In this document: piece by piece, positions 1 through 11,438 of the stretch
Numbering within the stretch: the first letter of the stretch is position 1
How the letters are laid out: each line of letters begins with the position of its first letter
Source of the DNA: Argyresthia goedartella
Taxonomy: Eukaryota; Arthropoda; Insecta; Lepidoptera; Argyresthiidae
DNA length: 64,000 nt
Direction: 5' to 3'
Assembly: GCA_949825045.1 (NCBI GenBank)
Contig: OX463809.1
Span: forward strand, 8,273,501-8,337,500
Translations under genes and position numbers: made by a program
Notes under the pieces: model-generated
What the model was told of the DNA's origin: nothing
The model's database searches: none
What the model saw: the letters and a program-made list of their open reading frames with translations, nothing else

Positions 1-2390
1 ATTTAATTCTCACAACTTAAAGCCACTTTTCATGGAACCTACTCGAATAACTGAAACCTCAGCAAATTGTATAGACAATATATTTGCTTATCCAAATTTA
101 AAAAAATGTACTTAAAAAAAATATAATTAATTTAAAGTCAGACCATTTACGTCAATACATTAGACTAGAAATTCAACTTAAAAAAAGTTCTACAAGAAAG
201 ATAAAATACATACCTGTGACTGCACATCGGTTTGAAAGGTTTAAATTGAATTGGGATAGCAAACTACCTATCAATTACTCTAATAATAACCCTAATGAGT
301 CATATTGTATTTTTTTGTACAAATTCAGCAATGCGTTCAATGCAGTATTTACTACCAGATCGATTGTGGTCTCAGACAAACTTAACTTTAGTAAGTGGGC
401 CACAGTAGGTATACTTAAAAGAAGACAAAATTTATATGAGTTATATAGTGAAAAACAATGGAATCATAGTGAAGAGTTCATGGATAAAGTAAAAAGTACT
501 CAAAAATCTTTAGAAAAGTTTGTCAAATTGCAAAATCAAATTATATCAGATCTAAAATAAGAAAAAGTGATAACAAAATTAAATCAACTTGGGATGTAAT
601 CAAAAGTGAGACTGGAAAGGTCAGTATCAAAAACAATGAATATGAATTAAAAATTAATGATATTACTTTCAAAAATGATATTGATGTAGCTAAAGCGTTT
701 GTTTTTTTTTTACTGACATCCCAATCTCTACTACAAAGTCTTTAGACACTTCCAAAGTAGTCGCTGAATCTTTGCTAAAAGACTATGTACCTAGATGTGA
801 AAATCAATTCTCGTTTAATTATGTAGATGATAAAGATATTATTAAAGCCTTGAAATCAATAAATGTCAAGAATACTGCAGACCTCTGGGATATTTCTGTT
901 CATGTTGTGAAGCCCCTAATAAATGTTATTGCACTTGATTTAGCTTTCATATTTAATGCATCTATTGAATCTGGCGTGTTTCCTGATTTAATGAAACACA
1001 GTAAAATAGTACCTTTGTTTAAATCGGGTAGTAAATCTGATCCTTCTAACTTCAGACCGATATCAGTATTGCCTACATTTAGTAAAGTTTTTGAAAAAGT
1101 AATTTTAAATCAACTTCTTACACATTTCAACACCAACAACATGCTCCACTGTAAACAATTTGGTTTTACACAAGGCAAATCAACTACTGATGCCGGTATT
1201 GAGTTAATATCACATATATATGATGCCTGGGAGGAGTCGCATGATGCTCTAGGAGTATTTTGCGATTTGTCTAAGGCTTTTGATTGCGTTGACCATGGGA
1301 CATTGATCAGGAAATTACATCACTATGGAATTAGGGATAACTCTTAAGATCTTCTCTCTTCTTATCTAAATGACAGGATACAGAGAGTTGACATTTATGG
1401 AAAACGATCTCCAGGATCTGTTGTTACTATGGGTGTACCACAGCGTTCCATACTCGGGCCATTCCTGTTTTTGGTTTATATTAATGACCTGCCATCGTGT
1501 CAGAGATAATCATGAGATTGTACTGTTCGTAGATGATACTTCACATTTGTTTAAAATGAAACGACGCAGTTTGAACTTTGCTTGATGTGAATAATGCAAT
1601 CTCAAAGGTAGTAAATTGGTTTAGTGCCAATAATCTTCTACTGAACAATAACAAAACTAAATGTATTCGGTTTATACTCCCCAATGCTAAACAAGTCTCG
1701 GCTAATGTAAATGTTAAAGGTGAAAATTTATAAATTGTATATAGCACGGTATTCCTAGGAATTACCTTAGATAATAAGCTTCAGTGGGGCCCACACATAG
1801 ATAAGCTATCGTAAAATTCAGTTCCGCAGTTTATACAGTCAAAAAAATCCGACGTGGAAACAGCTAGACTAGTTTGCTTCAGCTACTTCCATAGCATTAT
1901 GTCTTACGGCATACTGCTGTGGGGGAACGCTGCAGACATTAACATAATATTTGTGCTGCAAAAGAGGGCTGTTTGTGCAATCTACAATGTGGGTCCCAGA
2001 GAGTCACTGCGTTGTAAATTTAAGGAAATTAACCTTATGACAGTACCGTGTCAGTATATTTATGAAAACCTAATGTACTTCCACAAAAATATTGCTAAAT
2101 TTCCTAAGAATAGCGACAGGCACAATGTCAACACTAGAAATAGGAATAAACTAGCTATAGCTACTACTAGGCTCCATAAGGTTAATGTATCTTTTAAAGG
2201 GCAATGTATTCGCTTTTACAACAAAATACCAACTGAGTTACAAGAATTATCTGTAAATAAATTTAAAAATGTTGTTAAAATTCCCTTATGTAAAAAAGCT
2301 TACTAAAAAATATCATATTATGTAGAAGACAAGAAACCTTGAGAAGGTGTTTGCTCCAATTCTGTAAAAAATAAAACATAACACAAAATA
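1..2390 (+). mobile_element. Decayed non-LTR retrotransposon (LINE 1), 3' half, runs off left edge
   Basis: Remnant of an APE-type LINE of the Jockey/CR1 kind. The first ~90 bases still read as the end of an endonuclease domain, with a TRITETSA..CIDNIF stretch. An inter-domain region (216-560), reverse transcriptase (772-1585) and C-terminal region (1854-2306) follow in different frames. The 3' end is placed at an A-rich tract near 2350-2400, but no clean poly-A tail or target-site duplication is visible. The 5' part lies outside the window. The superfamily assignment rests on motif style only. Confidence 0.75.
772..2306 (+). pseudogene. LINE 1 reverse transcriptase pseudogene
   Basis: RT of a non-LTR element. 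The open piece 772-1347 (191 codons) carries RT fingers and palm, with FRPISVLPTFSKVFEK and FCDLSKAFDCVDH, the latter holding the first catalytic Asp. After a stop at about 1345 the reading shifts. The sequence for GVPQ.S.LGP lies near 1430-1470 with frame breaks. The catalytic box reads FVDD at 1526-1537 in place of the usual FADD/YADD. The thumb and C-terminal region, with SYGILLWG and LQKRAVCAIYNVGPRESLR, is open at 1854-2306. Several frameshifts make it non-functional. It is clearly a LINE RT; the exact clade is unsure. Confidence 0.8.
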
Positions 2391-4620
2391 ATTTTTTCAC
2401 AATTTTTTTTGCAAGTTAGCACATTTAAATGTATGTACTTTTTATTTATGTAATCGTTAAAATATAAAGATAGGTTGATCTGTTATCTCTCTACACATCG
2501 GTTAACAAATATTTTTCCCATTTGATGTGATTTCATGAGCGGAACTTAGAATTAAATTTTCAGCTTACTTTTAGGGAAGTAGGACCCTTAAGGTAAGCTG
2601 AAAATAAAAGTCTAAGTTCCCCTGTCGGGGTGGCCAGCCTTAATGCCAAATCCATTCCACACGTAAGCCACGAGGGCTGACGGCTGATGGATTACCTGAA
2701 AATCTTGAAATACAGTGCAGACTGTGGCAATTAAAAACTCATTTTACTCTACGACCTACGTCCCCTCATTGTGGCTAGATGTACTTAGCGTAGGGTTTGT
2801 TAGGGACATAATTCATACGTCTTAATGTGTATGAAGAAGTGAAAAATAATGAACTGATGAAATCGATTTCATAGTGTTTTTTGAGAATGATGTCAATAAC
2901 ATAACAAACCTTATCATATGTCTCACCGGTTCAACGTTGAAATCGGGATTTCAGTTTCGGGCGCAGTGGTAGTGGAAAATAATAGTGATTTTTTTCTCAA
3001 CAGCAATATTCTTTTACTAACATGTTGGTAAGAATGATAACGACTGTCATATCATATCAGACACTAGTCTCCCCTTTTATGGCGCATTATGTGCAGATTT
3101 TTATAGGATGCTAACAAAGTTTATTGGCTAATCCAAAAGGCGCCGTAAAGATAGCGATATGAACATGTACATCTGGATAGCTGTATCCATAGAAACTGTT
3201 TATGTATGGGAGGCAAGAATACTTACCAAGATAGCTACCCTTCCGGTACCCGGTTTTAGGGTTCCTACAAAGGTAATCGTAGTGTTTTGTCGAGACAGAT
3301 TTAATGTATATGCCTGAAAAGTTTTAAAATATCTGGCGGTGGTGTGAATAATGAAATAGGTAAGATCACGCAAGGATCTCACAGCTCACTTTAAGGGATT
3401 GGCTTAGAATCTGTCACATAGGGTATATCCAAACATTGTGAAACCGGCCATAATCATGATACCCTTTCATTTATAGTATTCTATAGTTGATAGTAAGTCG
3501 TGTTAAAGTAGAAGAATAAGGCTATCGAGTCCATCGCTCGGAATTTGCCCAACCCGGGCAAATCGACCACACACAATGCTATAATATTTACAATATCTCG
3601 CTTCCAAAGCTGTTTTTTTAATAAACTTCGAATTCGAATATTAAAAATCGATATTCATATTTAAAATATATATATATTGTACGATATAGCGAGCGTATCT
3701 ACCGCTGTCTTGCTCATTGGCTACGTAACTATGCTAAATGTCCCATTCACTCGCTAGGTTACTATGCTCATTGTCTCAACTAATTTAACTGTTTAACTAA
3801 TACAAATTTTATAATATCATTATATCATCATTAATAAGTAGGAATAAACAATTTTAAAACTATTAACAGGAAGGTCTGTGTATATCCTACTAATGTTACG
3901 GCTTGAAAATGTTTCCCACTTCCCCACTAATATTATGGCTTGAATATCACGCAAAAATGGCTCAATGGGTTTGGATGAAAGTTTACGACCTGGATTGACA
4001 CTTTTTGTCACAGCAAATGACTATTCCAAAGTCGTCGCTGGCACTAGATATTTCCGCTTCTTCTTCATAACTCTTCCATTCTTATAAAGTAGAGCATGGC
4101 ATAGAGTAAAGCATATTGTATGTCCGTTTCAGTCAGCGATCTAATCTCCGCGTCGTCGCGTGCCGCGGCCCGGCCGATCATTAGCACCTACCACGCCGAT
4201 AGTCGGGGGTTTCCCCTTCACTTTCGTTTGGGTGCTTTTACACTATGGGTTATTAGAACAATAAGGGTTTTCACAAAAAAAAATATACAGAAATAGTGTT
4301 CGACAAGAAATCTCATCTTAGATATATTAACTCCTTTAGTATTGTAAGTTCTCTTAATTGATAAGATAGTCAAAATCTCGTAAGATTGTCAAAACCGTGA
4401 GTTGATAAACTAACGTTTTTTTTCTCGCTTGTTGGTCAACTATCGTCAGATAATAAACTGTAGCACCATAAGGTGACATATACAAAGATAGGTATTCTCA
4501 GCTCAATGGATTGTAATGTAAGCATTTCAATACATGGAACTATAGGTTTATTAATAGGTAATTTGCTAATTTATTTTTATAAACTTTGTATTTTTTTCTG
4601 TTACCGTTTATTTTTTAATG
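2391..4620. other. No gene recognised; AT-rich DNA with one foldback
   Basis: No convincing coding region or RNA gene was seen here. It contains the imperfect foldback at 2541-2620, a short TA tract near 3666-3678, and a GC-rich patch near 4140-4210. The small open frames show no recognisable motif and are probably chance. Confidence 0.6.
2541..2620. repeat. Imperfect inverted repeat (foldback), 28-nt arms
   Basis: The left arm at 2541-2568 begins GGAACTTAGA and ends TTTTCAGCTTAC. It pairs with the right arm at 2593-2620 apart from a few central mismatches, leaving a 24-nt loop. It resembles a small foldback or MITE-like element. No target-site duplication was identified. Confidence 0.6.
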
Positions 4621-4624
4621 GCAA

Positions 4625-4760
4625 CAATTATAATGATCACCAAAATATTTTTTTCCTACCCAAAATAGGTAAATGATCACCAAAATTTGCAGAAAATATC
4701 AGGGCAAAATACTGCGGTGACGGGTAAAGGGGGTGAGCGAAGCGAAGATTTATTAAACGT
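4625..4760 (-). repeat. Dispersed repeat family with TGATCACCAAAA motif, copy A
   Basis: It carries two copies of TGATCACCAAAAT, then CAGGGCAAAATACTGCGG and GGGTAAAGGGGGTGAGCGAAGCGAAG. The same block occurs in opposite orientation at about 21160-21420 and 63840-63965. The G-rich and GCGAAGCGAAGC parts can form a hairpin. A Helitron-type terminus is one possibility, but a CTRR end was not established. Confidence 0.6.
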
Positions 4761-5176
4761 TTAAACAAGCCTTTTTTTATAATATAAATAAATAAATAAA
4801 TGTCACGTCAGTGTAATCTTTTCCTATACGGGGTAACAGAGACACAGTTGCGCCCACGTTAAGTCAGTTCTTCAATCCTCAATTTTAAAGGCTAGCCCAA
4901 CTGTGGAGATTATGAAGCTTCCCTCACGAAGTTTTCGATCACTGACCGTTTTTTGATTTATTTAGAAACAAACGGTTTTAAACAAATTGAATAACAAGAT
5001 ATTTTAAATGAAAACCTAACTAACTAGGTAATGCAAACAAATAGTACATAAAATAATCGTAGGTACGTACAGCGGGCAGCAGATGGGATATCCATGCGAC
5101 ACACACCGGGCGAGCTTGCAACGATCATGAAGTGTTACCCACTGTACCTACACCCTACTTGAAATAACAATATATT
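4761..5176. other. No gene recognised
   Basis: AT-rich sequence with a short AATA run near 4787-4800. Nothing supports a coding or RNA gene. Confidence 0.5.
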
Positions 5177-5625
5177 TTTATCTACACTCGTATCATAAAC
5201 CCTCTTTACTGCGTACAAAAACCGCACGTTACGATCAGCATAATATTAAACTACTTGGTAAAAACTCATTTCTTATCTGAAAAATTACACATTATGGCCA
5301 TAATGTGTAATTTTTCTACATATTATGACATTCAAATTTCGACCGCCGACGCCCGCCTGCGTGCCGCTCCTAGTTTGTCTGTGAAGTTGGTACTACTGAA
5401 TAAGCTAAACAATTGCAAAGGAATTATCAATGCCACTATGCCGGTCGAACATGCGGTTCCTGAACACATTAAAGAGAGATTATGATGTGTGTGTAGATAA
5501 ACTAGTGTATGTAACTGTACATGATAAGGCATTAAAACTGTCGAGTGATGTTATTATGAAACTCGCCTTCGGCTCGTTTCATAAACCCACACTCGAGTAT
5601 TAATCCCCTCCATTATGTAGCAGTC
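5177..5625. repeat. Foldback/MITE-like repeat family, copy A
   Basis: First of three related copies (others 42849-43246 and 59418-59875). It is bounded by 31-nt inverted arms at 5177-5207 and 5471-5501, with TCTACAC at the outer edge, and a tail follows to about 5625. A perfect 38-bp palindrome sits inside at 5279-5316. A reading frame at 5255-5485 recurs in the other copies, but it overlaps the palindrome and has no ATG in the corresponding position, so I read it as a by-product of sequence conservation. The tail holds an 81-bp segment bounded by CATTA repeats (5530 and 5611). Confidence 0.7.
5279..5316. repeat. Perfect 38-bp palindrome
   Basis: The two 19-nt halves are exact reverse complements, with no spacer, around TTATGGCCATAA. 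The sister copies keep the same position as an imperfect palindrome, so the structure is a family trait. Confidence 0.9.
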
Positions 5626-5842
5626 ACATAAACTACTATAATGTAAACCAAAGCCAAACTTTTAAAAGCCAAAAGTGTATTTTTAAATCTTTTTTTAACA
5701 ATTCAAGGAGTTACTAAACAAATCAGTTTCATCAATTTATTAATTTAGATCAAGATTTATCTCCAGCGCCCATATTAAAAGTCTGACAGAAAGAATGGTG
5801 CCGCTATCTATTATGCTCTAGTACATATAAACAATTATATAT

Positions 5843-5950
5843 GACGACCCGAATGGCCGAGTCGGCAGTGACGTTGCCTACGAAACCAAGGGTCCCGGGT
5901 TCGAGTCCCGGTGGGGGCAAATATTTGTTTGATGAGAACTAAGACGAGAG
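5843..5950 (+). mobile_element. tRNA-derived SINE, head part (split by BEL copy 1)
   Basis: A GACGACCCGAATGGCC start is followed by a pol III A box (TGGCCGAGTCGG, 5854-5865) and a B box (GGTTCGAGTCC, 5898-5908), the internal promoter of tRNA-derived SINEs. A second copy lies on the minus strand at about 63303-63424. The body runs to GATGAGAAC and then meets the BEL LTR at 5951. The matching LINE-like SINE tail resumes at 13454, and a similar head-tail junction sequence is preserved at 57622-57650. The acceptor ends do not pair, so this is not a working tRNA. Confidence 0.8.
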
Positions 5951-6509
5951 AGTTTAATATTTATGCTTCGGAACGCACCGGTTTTTTGTTGCGCGGATCG
6001 ACCGCGAGTAATCGGGACATCACTAGCGGAAACGGAACCGCAGCTGTCACTCGTACCAACGAGATGAAAAATTAGAGGTTATCTTTTCTCGTCGGGAGAA
6101 CAAACATGTCTGCTCAGGTATCGGGCCATTGATTGTAATTCGGTGTAACAATCGTCTAATACAGGTGTCGAGCCTGGTCGGAGTGTAAATCTACCACATC
6201 GTCGGGAAATAAGTAGATTCGCGTCAGCGGTTAAGTGATCCGTGTTGATTGGACATCGTCGTATCGGACGGCGACTCCACGTTTCGGCAGGCAGCACGCC
6301 GGCGACAGCGTCGGGCAGCGACAGTGAGATTCATTCCTGATCCTACCCAACCTTGTGCCCTTATCCCGTATTCCTGCCCCTCATCGAGCTTTCGAGTTCC
6401 GGTCTACGACGACAAGGTAAGGTAACAATCAAGATTTTCTCTCCCGTGCTGGCAACAAGCCCAGCCCCTCAAGATTCCACGCCGTTCGGTTGAGGCGTGG
6501 AATTAATCA
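5951..6509 (+). repeat. BEL copy 1 5' LTR
   Basis: 559 bp, aligned without length difference to 12895-13453. It ends TTAATCA. The expected TG start is mutated to AG here, while the 3' LTR keeps TGTTTAATAT. I see about 11 substitutions against the 3' LTR. Confidence 0.93.
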
Positions 6510-7231
6510 ATTTGGTAGCAGGCGCGGTTTCCTAGTGGGAAATCATCGATTCACGGTTGTAGGGTTGTTTTTTTTGCCACATTGTAGTTGGGAGAAAAGA
6601 ATATCTCAGATTGGCCGGCAAGTCGGCAATGAGTCTGTGGTCGGTACCACAATTAAAGTTCATTTTCGGTTAGTGAAAGTATAAGTGTCAATTTAGTTAA
6701 CAATTATTATAAATTTGTAGTCGGAAACTACTGTTTGTGTGCATAAAAGATTGAACAGTCATTCTGCGAAGTAACTAGATTGTATTACTTGCGGTAGAAC
6801 GTCGGGTTCTATAGTACTGCAGTGTTATTTCGGTTTACAGAGCAGGGTCAGGCTATTTAAGGGATATTAAGCTGATTTTGCTGACCTCCGTAGAAGTGTG
6901 GGTCATATCGGAGGGGCCACTTCTAGAAGGTCACAGCTACCTTCATTATATTAAAAATAGCTTGGATTTCGGAATCCAGTTTTGTGGGTTATTTTTGTAT
7001 TGTGTTTTATGGTGGCATTCTCTAATTGATTTAGAGTGTATATTTATAAGGTGTATGTCCACAGGGCGACCATATTAAATATTGTTTAGGATTTAATTGT
7101 TTTAGTGGTTGCCTTGGTTTTTACAACTTAGTTTTAATTTCTGTGCCCAGCGCTGACGGGCAAGTGCTGGTCTCAGGCTGTGCTTAGTTCGGTAGTGAAG
7201 CAAAGGACCAGAAACAATTGAATCGGTAACC
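6510..7231 (+). other. BEL copy 1 leader with primer-binding site
   Basis: This is untranslated leader between LTR and gag. A primer-binding site starts at 6513 with TGGTAGCAG, complementary to the 3' end of animal initiator Met tRNA. Copy 2 keeps a longer match (TGGTAGCAGAGG, minus strand 41611-41623). Small open frames here show no family features and are not shared with copy 2. Confidence 0.75.
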
Positions 7232-9059
7232 ATGGCACCTTCGCCCTTGACGGTACTGCGGTATGGTGTCCGTGAGGAGATGAGATGGCTCGCCCATACT
7301 CACAAGTATGTGGAGCGACCTGACATGGACGATGTCCTGCTCAAGCGTGTGGAGGACGCAATGACACGCGTCGGGAAGGTGTGTCGGCTGGCTGCGGAGG
7401 CTGAAGCCCTCGGGCTTACGGATGAGGCTTCGGTGGCTGCAGTGAAGCAGCTCTGCGCGGATGCTGACCAAGCGATGGAGTGCTTGGGCGACATCGAGCG
7501 TCGCGCGGAAAAAATTAAGCGGTCGCGACGGAATGACCGCGGGGAGGGAGGGTAGCGGAGACCCGCCCCCTAAGGGTGTTGTTGGACGGCTGCCACACCT
7601 GGAGATTCCGGCCTTCGGTGGGGCAATTGATGAGTGGCCGGCATTCATCAATTTGTTCGATAGTTTGGTCCACGGTCGGGACGACCTGGACAACGCCTAC
7701 AAGTTGGGCCAACTATTCATCAATAGTTGGGCCATCGCACTGCGGGGTGAACCGAAGGAGTTGGTCGGTCACCTAACGGTCACGGCGGGCAATCATGATA
7801 TAGCCCGGTCCATATTGTTTGACCGCTACCAACACAAACGGCGGTTGGTTGATGCGCAGCTGGGGAAGCTGTTTAGCATACCAAGAGTAACCCGGGATGT
7901 TGACATCCGGGTACAGGTGCTCAACCCTGTGCTGGTGGCCACTAAGGCCCTTCAGAACCTTGGTCTGCCGGTAGACCAATGGTCATATATCGTGTTGTAT
8001 ATGGTTTTGTCACGGTTGCCTGCAGCTGTTCAAAGTCGGTTTGAACAGCTGCATGGGGCAGTAGCTCGGAACTGCCCACACTCGTCCAATTAACGGATTT
8101 TTTGGAGGGTGAATGCAGGCGATGCGACACATTGGATACGGAGGCCAGTGTGCAGCGCCCCACGCGGATGCGGGAGGGGCCACGCCACCCACCCCCACGG
8201 GGGGGTGGGCGGTCAAAACAATTTGGCGTTTTGAGTGCCGCGCCGTCGGGTGACGGCTGTGTGCACTGCGACAGTGCCGGTCATGAAGTGACCAGTTGCG
8301 CCAACTTTAAGGCGCTCGGTGTGGCCGCCCGCAGGAAGGTGGTCTTCCGCCACCGATTGTGTTTCGGTTGTTTGGGGCCGCACCCGCTGAGCGAGTGCTC
8401 ACGCGCGTCCCCCTGTGAGTGCTGCGGTGGCAAGCACCACATCGTGTTGTGCCTGAACCGGTCAGGCCCTTCGGACGGTCACCAGGGCCGGACTCAGGTT
8501 GGTCGGTCACAGGGCCCAACCAGGGCCGGACCCAGTCCCCCCTCCGGGCAACGGGAGTCACCAACGGGGTGACTGGGGTACCCGCGGACGGGACCCCCCC
8601 CCCCCCCCCCCCCGAGGGGAAGGGGGCAGCGCGGGGGGTAACAGGCGGGATAGCCGAGGTTCGGTCGCCGCTGTCCAGGGTCAGCGAGGACTTCGGGCCG
8701 CTGGCTCACCGCGTGTTACGGGCGGGTATCAGATGGCGCCTATGAGTGGCGCGAAGGCTGGGAGCCCACCACCTTCTGCGCCACCCTGCCCGTCGCTCTG
8801 GGAGGCAAAAAGTCGGATGTCGCCCCCATTCCTAGAGCGCTCCAGGTTGGATCCGCTCTCCCCCCTCCATCCACGGTGGCCACCGGGCACACCGTTCACA
8901 GTCCGGTATGGTCGGGTACCGGGACAGCGAGGGGCCTATTATGCGGGTTGGGGCCCCCTGATGTACATACGGTCTGATATGCCACCGGTGGCATATCAGC
9001 AGCCGAGTTACCAGGCCGACGGGGGTCCCAGCGGGTTCGGATCCCGCGGAGGTTCCCGC
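7232..9059 (+). pseudogene. BEL copy 1 gag (capsid, three zinc knuckles, Pro/Gly linker)
   Basis: Gag would form the intracellular particle and bind element RNA. The start is ATG 7232 in an ACCATGG context, equal to position 40958 of copy 2. The first 108 codons are open, then a 4-nt insertion (GAGGGAGGG region, ~7545) breaks the frame. The body continues at about 7561-8093, a lost G near 8055 shifts it again, and the zinc-knuckle part is at 8102-8572. It has CVHCDSAGHEVTSC, CFGCLGPHPLSEC and CECCGGKHHIVLC. A proline/glycine-rich linker, including a C run at 8583-8603, continues to 9059. An in-frame UAG (9060-9062) then precedes pol. Confidence 0.88.
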
Positions 9060-9068
9060 TAGGGACAC
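9060..9068 (+). promoter_or_regulatory. In-frame UAG-GGA between gag and pol (candidate readthrough site)
   Basis: The linker ends ...GSR, then TAG GGA CAC, and the same frame continues directly into the protease. Copy 2 has the identical TAG GGA CAC at the same place (39154 downward), also in frame on both sides. Gag-pol suppression at UAG-G is known from gammaretroviruses. Its use in this BEL element is inference. The alternative is an old nonsense mutation inherited by both copies. Confidence 0.5.
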
Positions 9069-10343
9069 GCCGCCCACTTACAGGGTGCCGCCACTCCACA
9101 GACGGTCATGCTCCCCACCGCCTCGGTGATAGCGTGGAGTTCAGACGGCAAATCTTGTGTGGCACGAGCACTATTGGACTCGGGGGCCCAGGGGTGCTTA
9201 GTCTCGTGCAACCTTGTAAGACGGTTGGGCATTACGGTAAGGGAGTATCCACATTCCATTCGGGGAATTGGGAACACGGAAGTCGGTTCCGTTAAGGGAG
9301 TATGTCGGATTACTCTCTCGTCACGGGTGGATTCATCGGTGAATCTGACGGTCATGGCATTAGCCATGCCTAATGTGATGGGCTCACACCCTCACGTACG
9401 GTTGTCGCCCTCGGTGCGACAGTTGGTCGCTGGGTTGTCACTGGCTGACCCGGAGTTCGATATTCCGGGCCCAGTAGACATTTTATTGGGTGTCGATGCC
9501 TTGGGATACCTGTTAGTGCCAGGTGTCCACGTGTTTCAGGCGACTGGTCTGGTTTCGGTCAACACCAGACTGGGCCATGCGGTAATGGGTCCGGTCATGC
9601 CGGCTGCCCCACGCCTAGCGACTCGTAGTCCCTTATTCGGTTCTGTACTCTCGGAGGTGATACAGAAGTTTTGGGAGGTGGAGGAACCACCTACGGTCCG
9701 CCGGTTGGACCCGGTTGAAGAAGAGTGTGAACAGTTTTATCGGAACAATACTGGTCGCCTTCGGTCAGGTCGATTTCTCACACGTCTTCCATTTCGGAGT
9801 GATCGCCCGCCGCTGGGCAGTTCACACCATGCAGCCGAGACGCGGCTTCTGTCGATGGAACGACGCATGAAGCGTGACGAGATTTTCCAGCGGAAGTACG
9901 TCGATTTCATGCGGGAATACGAGTCGCTCGGCCACATGTCGGTTTCGGGTATCGACTGGAAGCGTGAAGACCACTGCTTCCTGCCCCATCACGCGGTCTT
10001 GAGGACCCCGGAGGGCAAAATACGGGTAGTGTTCGATGGATCGGCATCAACATCTAACGGCATGAACCTGAACCAGTGTTTGCATTCAGGGCCGAAGTTG
10101 AACCATGACATCGCGGATGTTATCACACGGTTCCGTCGACACAATGTTGTGTTTGTAGCTGACATCCGGATGATGTTTAGACAGACGGTCATTCACCCTG
10201 ACGATAGACGGTATCAGCTGATACTGTGGCGAGAGAGCCCAGATCAGCCCATCAGGGTGTACGAGCTGAACACCAACACGTACGGGCTACGGTCTAGTCC
10301 CTATTTGGCGATTCGCACTCTGCGGGAGTTGATTTTCTTATAA
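9063..10343 (+). pseudogene. BEL copy 1 pol: protease and N-terminal RT, cut before YVDD
   Basis: The polyprotein start has a retropepsin-type protease with LLDSGAQ (DSG, residues 24-26 counting from Met 9108) and the flap-side ILLGVDALGY. RT follows with VVFDGSAS and FVADIRMMFRQ (catalytic Asp ~352). The frame runs into a TAA at 10341-10343 inside a 40-nt AT-rich filler (10331-10370). In copy 2 the matching place holds 127 nt encoding the YVDD catalytic loop. Copy 1 RT therefore lacks two of its three catalytic aspartates and must be inactive. Confidence 0.9.
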
Positions 10344-10370
10344 TAAATAAATAAATAATATAATAAAGTT

Positions 10371-11438
10371 GAGCTCTTACGGGGTGGAGGTTACAAGCTC
10401 CGGAAATGGATGTCGAACTCTCCAGAGTTACTGACTGGTCTTCCGGATGACTACCAGCAGGATCCCCACATTTTTGAAAATTTGGAAAATCCAAATATGT
10501 TGTCGGTATTAGGCGTCCAGTACCAGCCGGTGTCAGACATGTTTTCGTATCGGGTCGAGTTGGACTCCCCGAAGGTCTGGACGAAACGGAACGTCCTTTC
10601 AACGGTGGCTAGGACATTTGATCCAAACGGGTGGATCACCCCGGTAACATTTCAGCTCAAGTGTTTTATGCAGCAATTTTGGTCTGCTGAGCTGAAATGG
10701 GACGACCCGATCGGCGGGTCATTGAGCTCAGAGTGGGACTCGTTCTTTTCGACCCTCCCTGGCATCAATCGGATTTCACTGCCACGGAGGTTGGTCCCCA
10801 CCAAACGATACACCGCCACCCTGCATGGGTTTTGCGATGCCTCGGAGAAGGGCTACGGAGCTGCGGTGTATCTGCGTACGGTCGACTCCTCGGGGGAGGT
10901 TGATGTGCGGTTGGTCATGGCCAAGAGCAAGGTTGCGCCGTTGCGCACTCGCCTGACCATTCCCAAGTTAGAGCTTTCGGGAGCGGCTCTCCTGACTCGT
11001 CTGCTCAACCACACGATGACGGTTCTTCGTGGGTCAATAGCGTTGGAAGATACGGTCTACGCTTGGACGGACAGCCAGATCGTGTTATGCTGGCTGAAGG
11101 CTTCAGTTCACAAGCTGGAGATTTTTGTGGCGAATCGGGTTTCGCAGATTTTGAATTCGGAGGTTCCCTTAATCTGGAGACATGTTCCACGGGAAATGAA
11201 CCCAGCAGACTGTGCGTCTCGTGGGTGTCACGCTCCGGAGTTGGTTGGACATCCCTTGTGGTCGGGTCCAAAATGGTTGACTCAAGCCGAATCGGATTGG
11301 CCAATGAGTCCACGCGTTACCTCGGCGAACGGCGCCTTGACAGTCGGTGTCTGTACGACGCAACCAGAGCCGGAAGAGGAGTTCAGCCTGCTGGAACGGT
11401 ACAGCTCGCTCGACAAGCTGGTCAATGTGACCGCCTGA
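10371..11438 (+). pseudogene. BEL copy 1 pol: RT connection and RNase H
   Basis: Same frame as the protease part, resuming after the filler at ELLRGGGYKL. The Pao-type RNase H reads FCDASEKGYGAAVYL (Asp 143 counted from Met 10410), PKLELSG (Glu 188), WTDSQ (Asp 221), then NPADCASRG. The deletion and filler differ by 87 nt, a multiple of three, so the downstream frame is kept. A nonsense TGA at 11436-11438 replaces the TCG seen in copy 2 and separates RNase H from integrase. Confidence 0.88.

Noticed and set aside
5255..5485. Small protein conserved in three places (also 42902-43180 and 59496-59726)
   Set aside because: It lies within a foldback repeat, overlaps the palindrome and lacks a conserved ATG. 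The conservation follows from shared repeat ancestry.
5843..5918. Possible functional tRNA gene
   Set aside because: A and B boxes are present, but the acceptor ends do not pair, and the sequence continues into a SINE body with a second copy at 63303-63424.
6079..6297. Small minus-strand protein in the BEL 5' LTR
   Set aside because: Part of LTR regulatory sequence, with no support beyond being open.
9059..9367. Antisense frames across BEL gag and pol (also around 38847-39155 and elsewhere)
   Set aside because: They are GC-rich mirror frames of real coding sequence, with no motif of their own.
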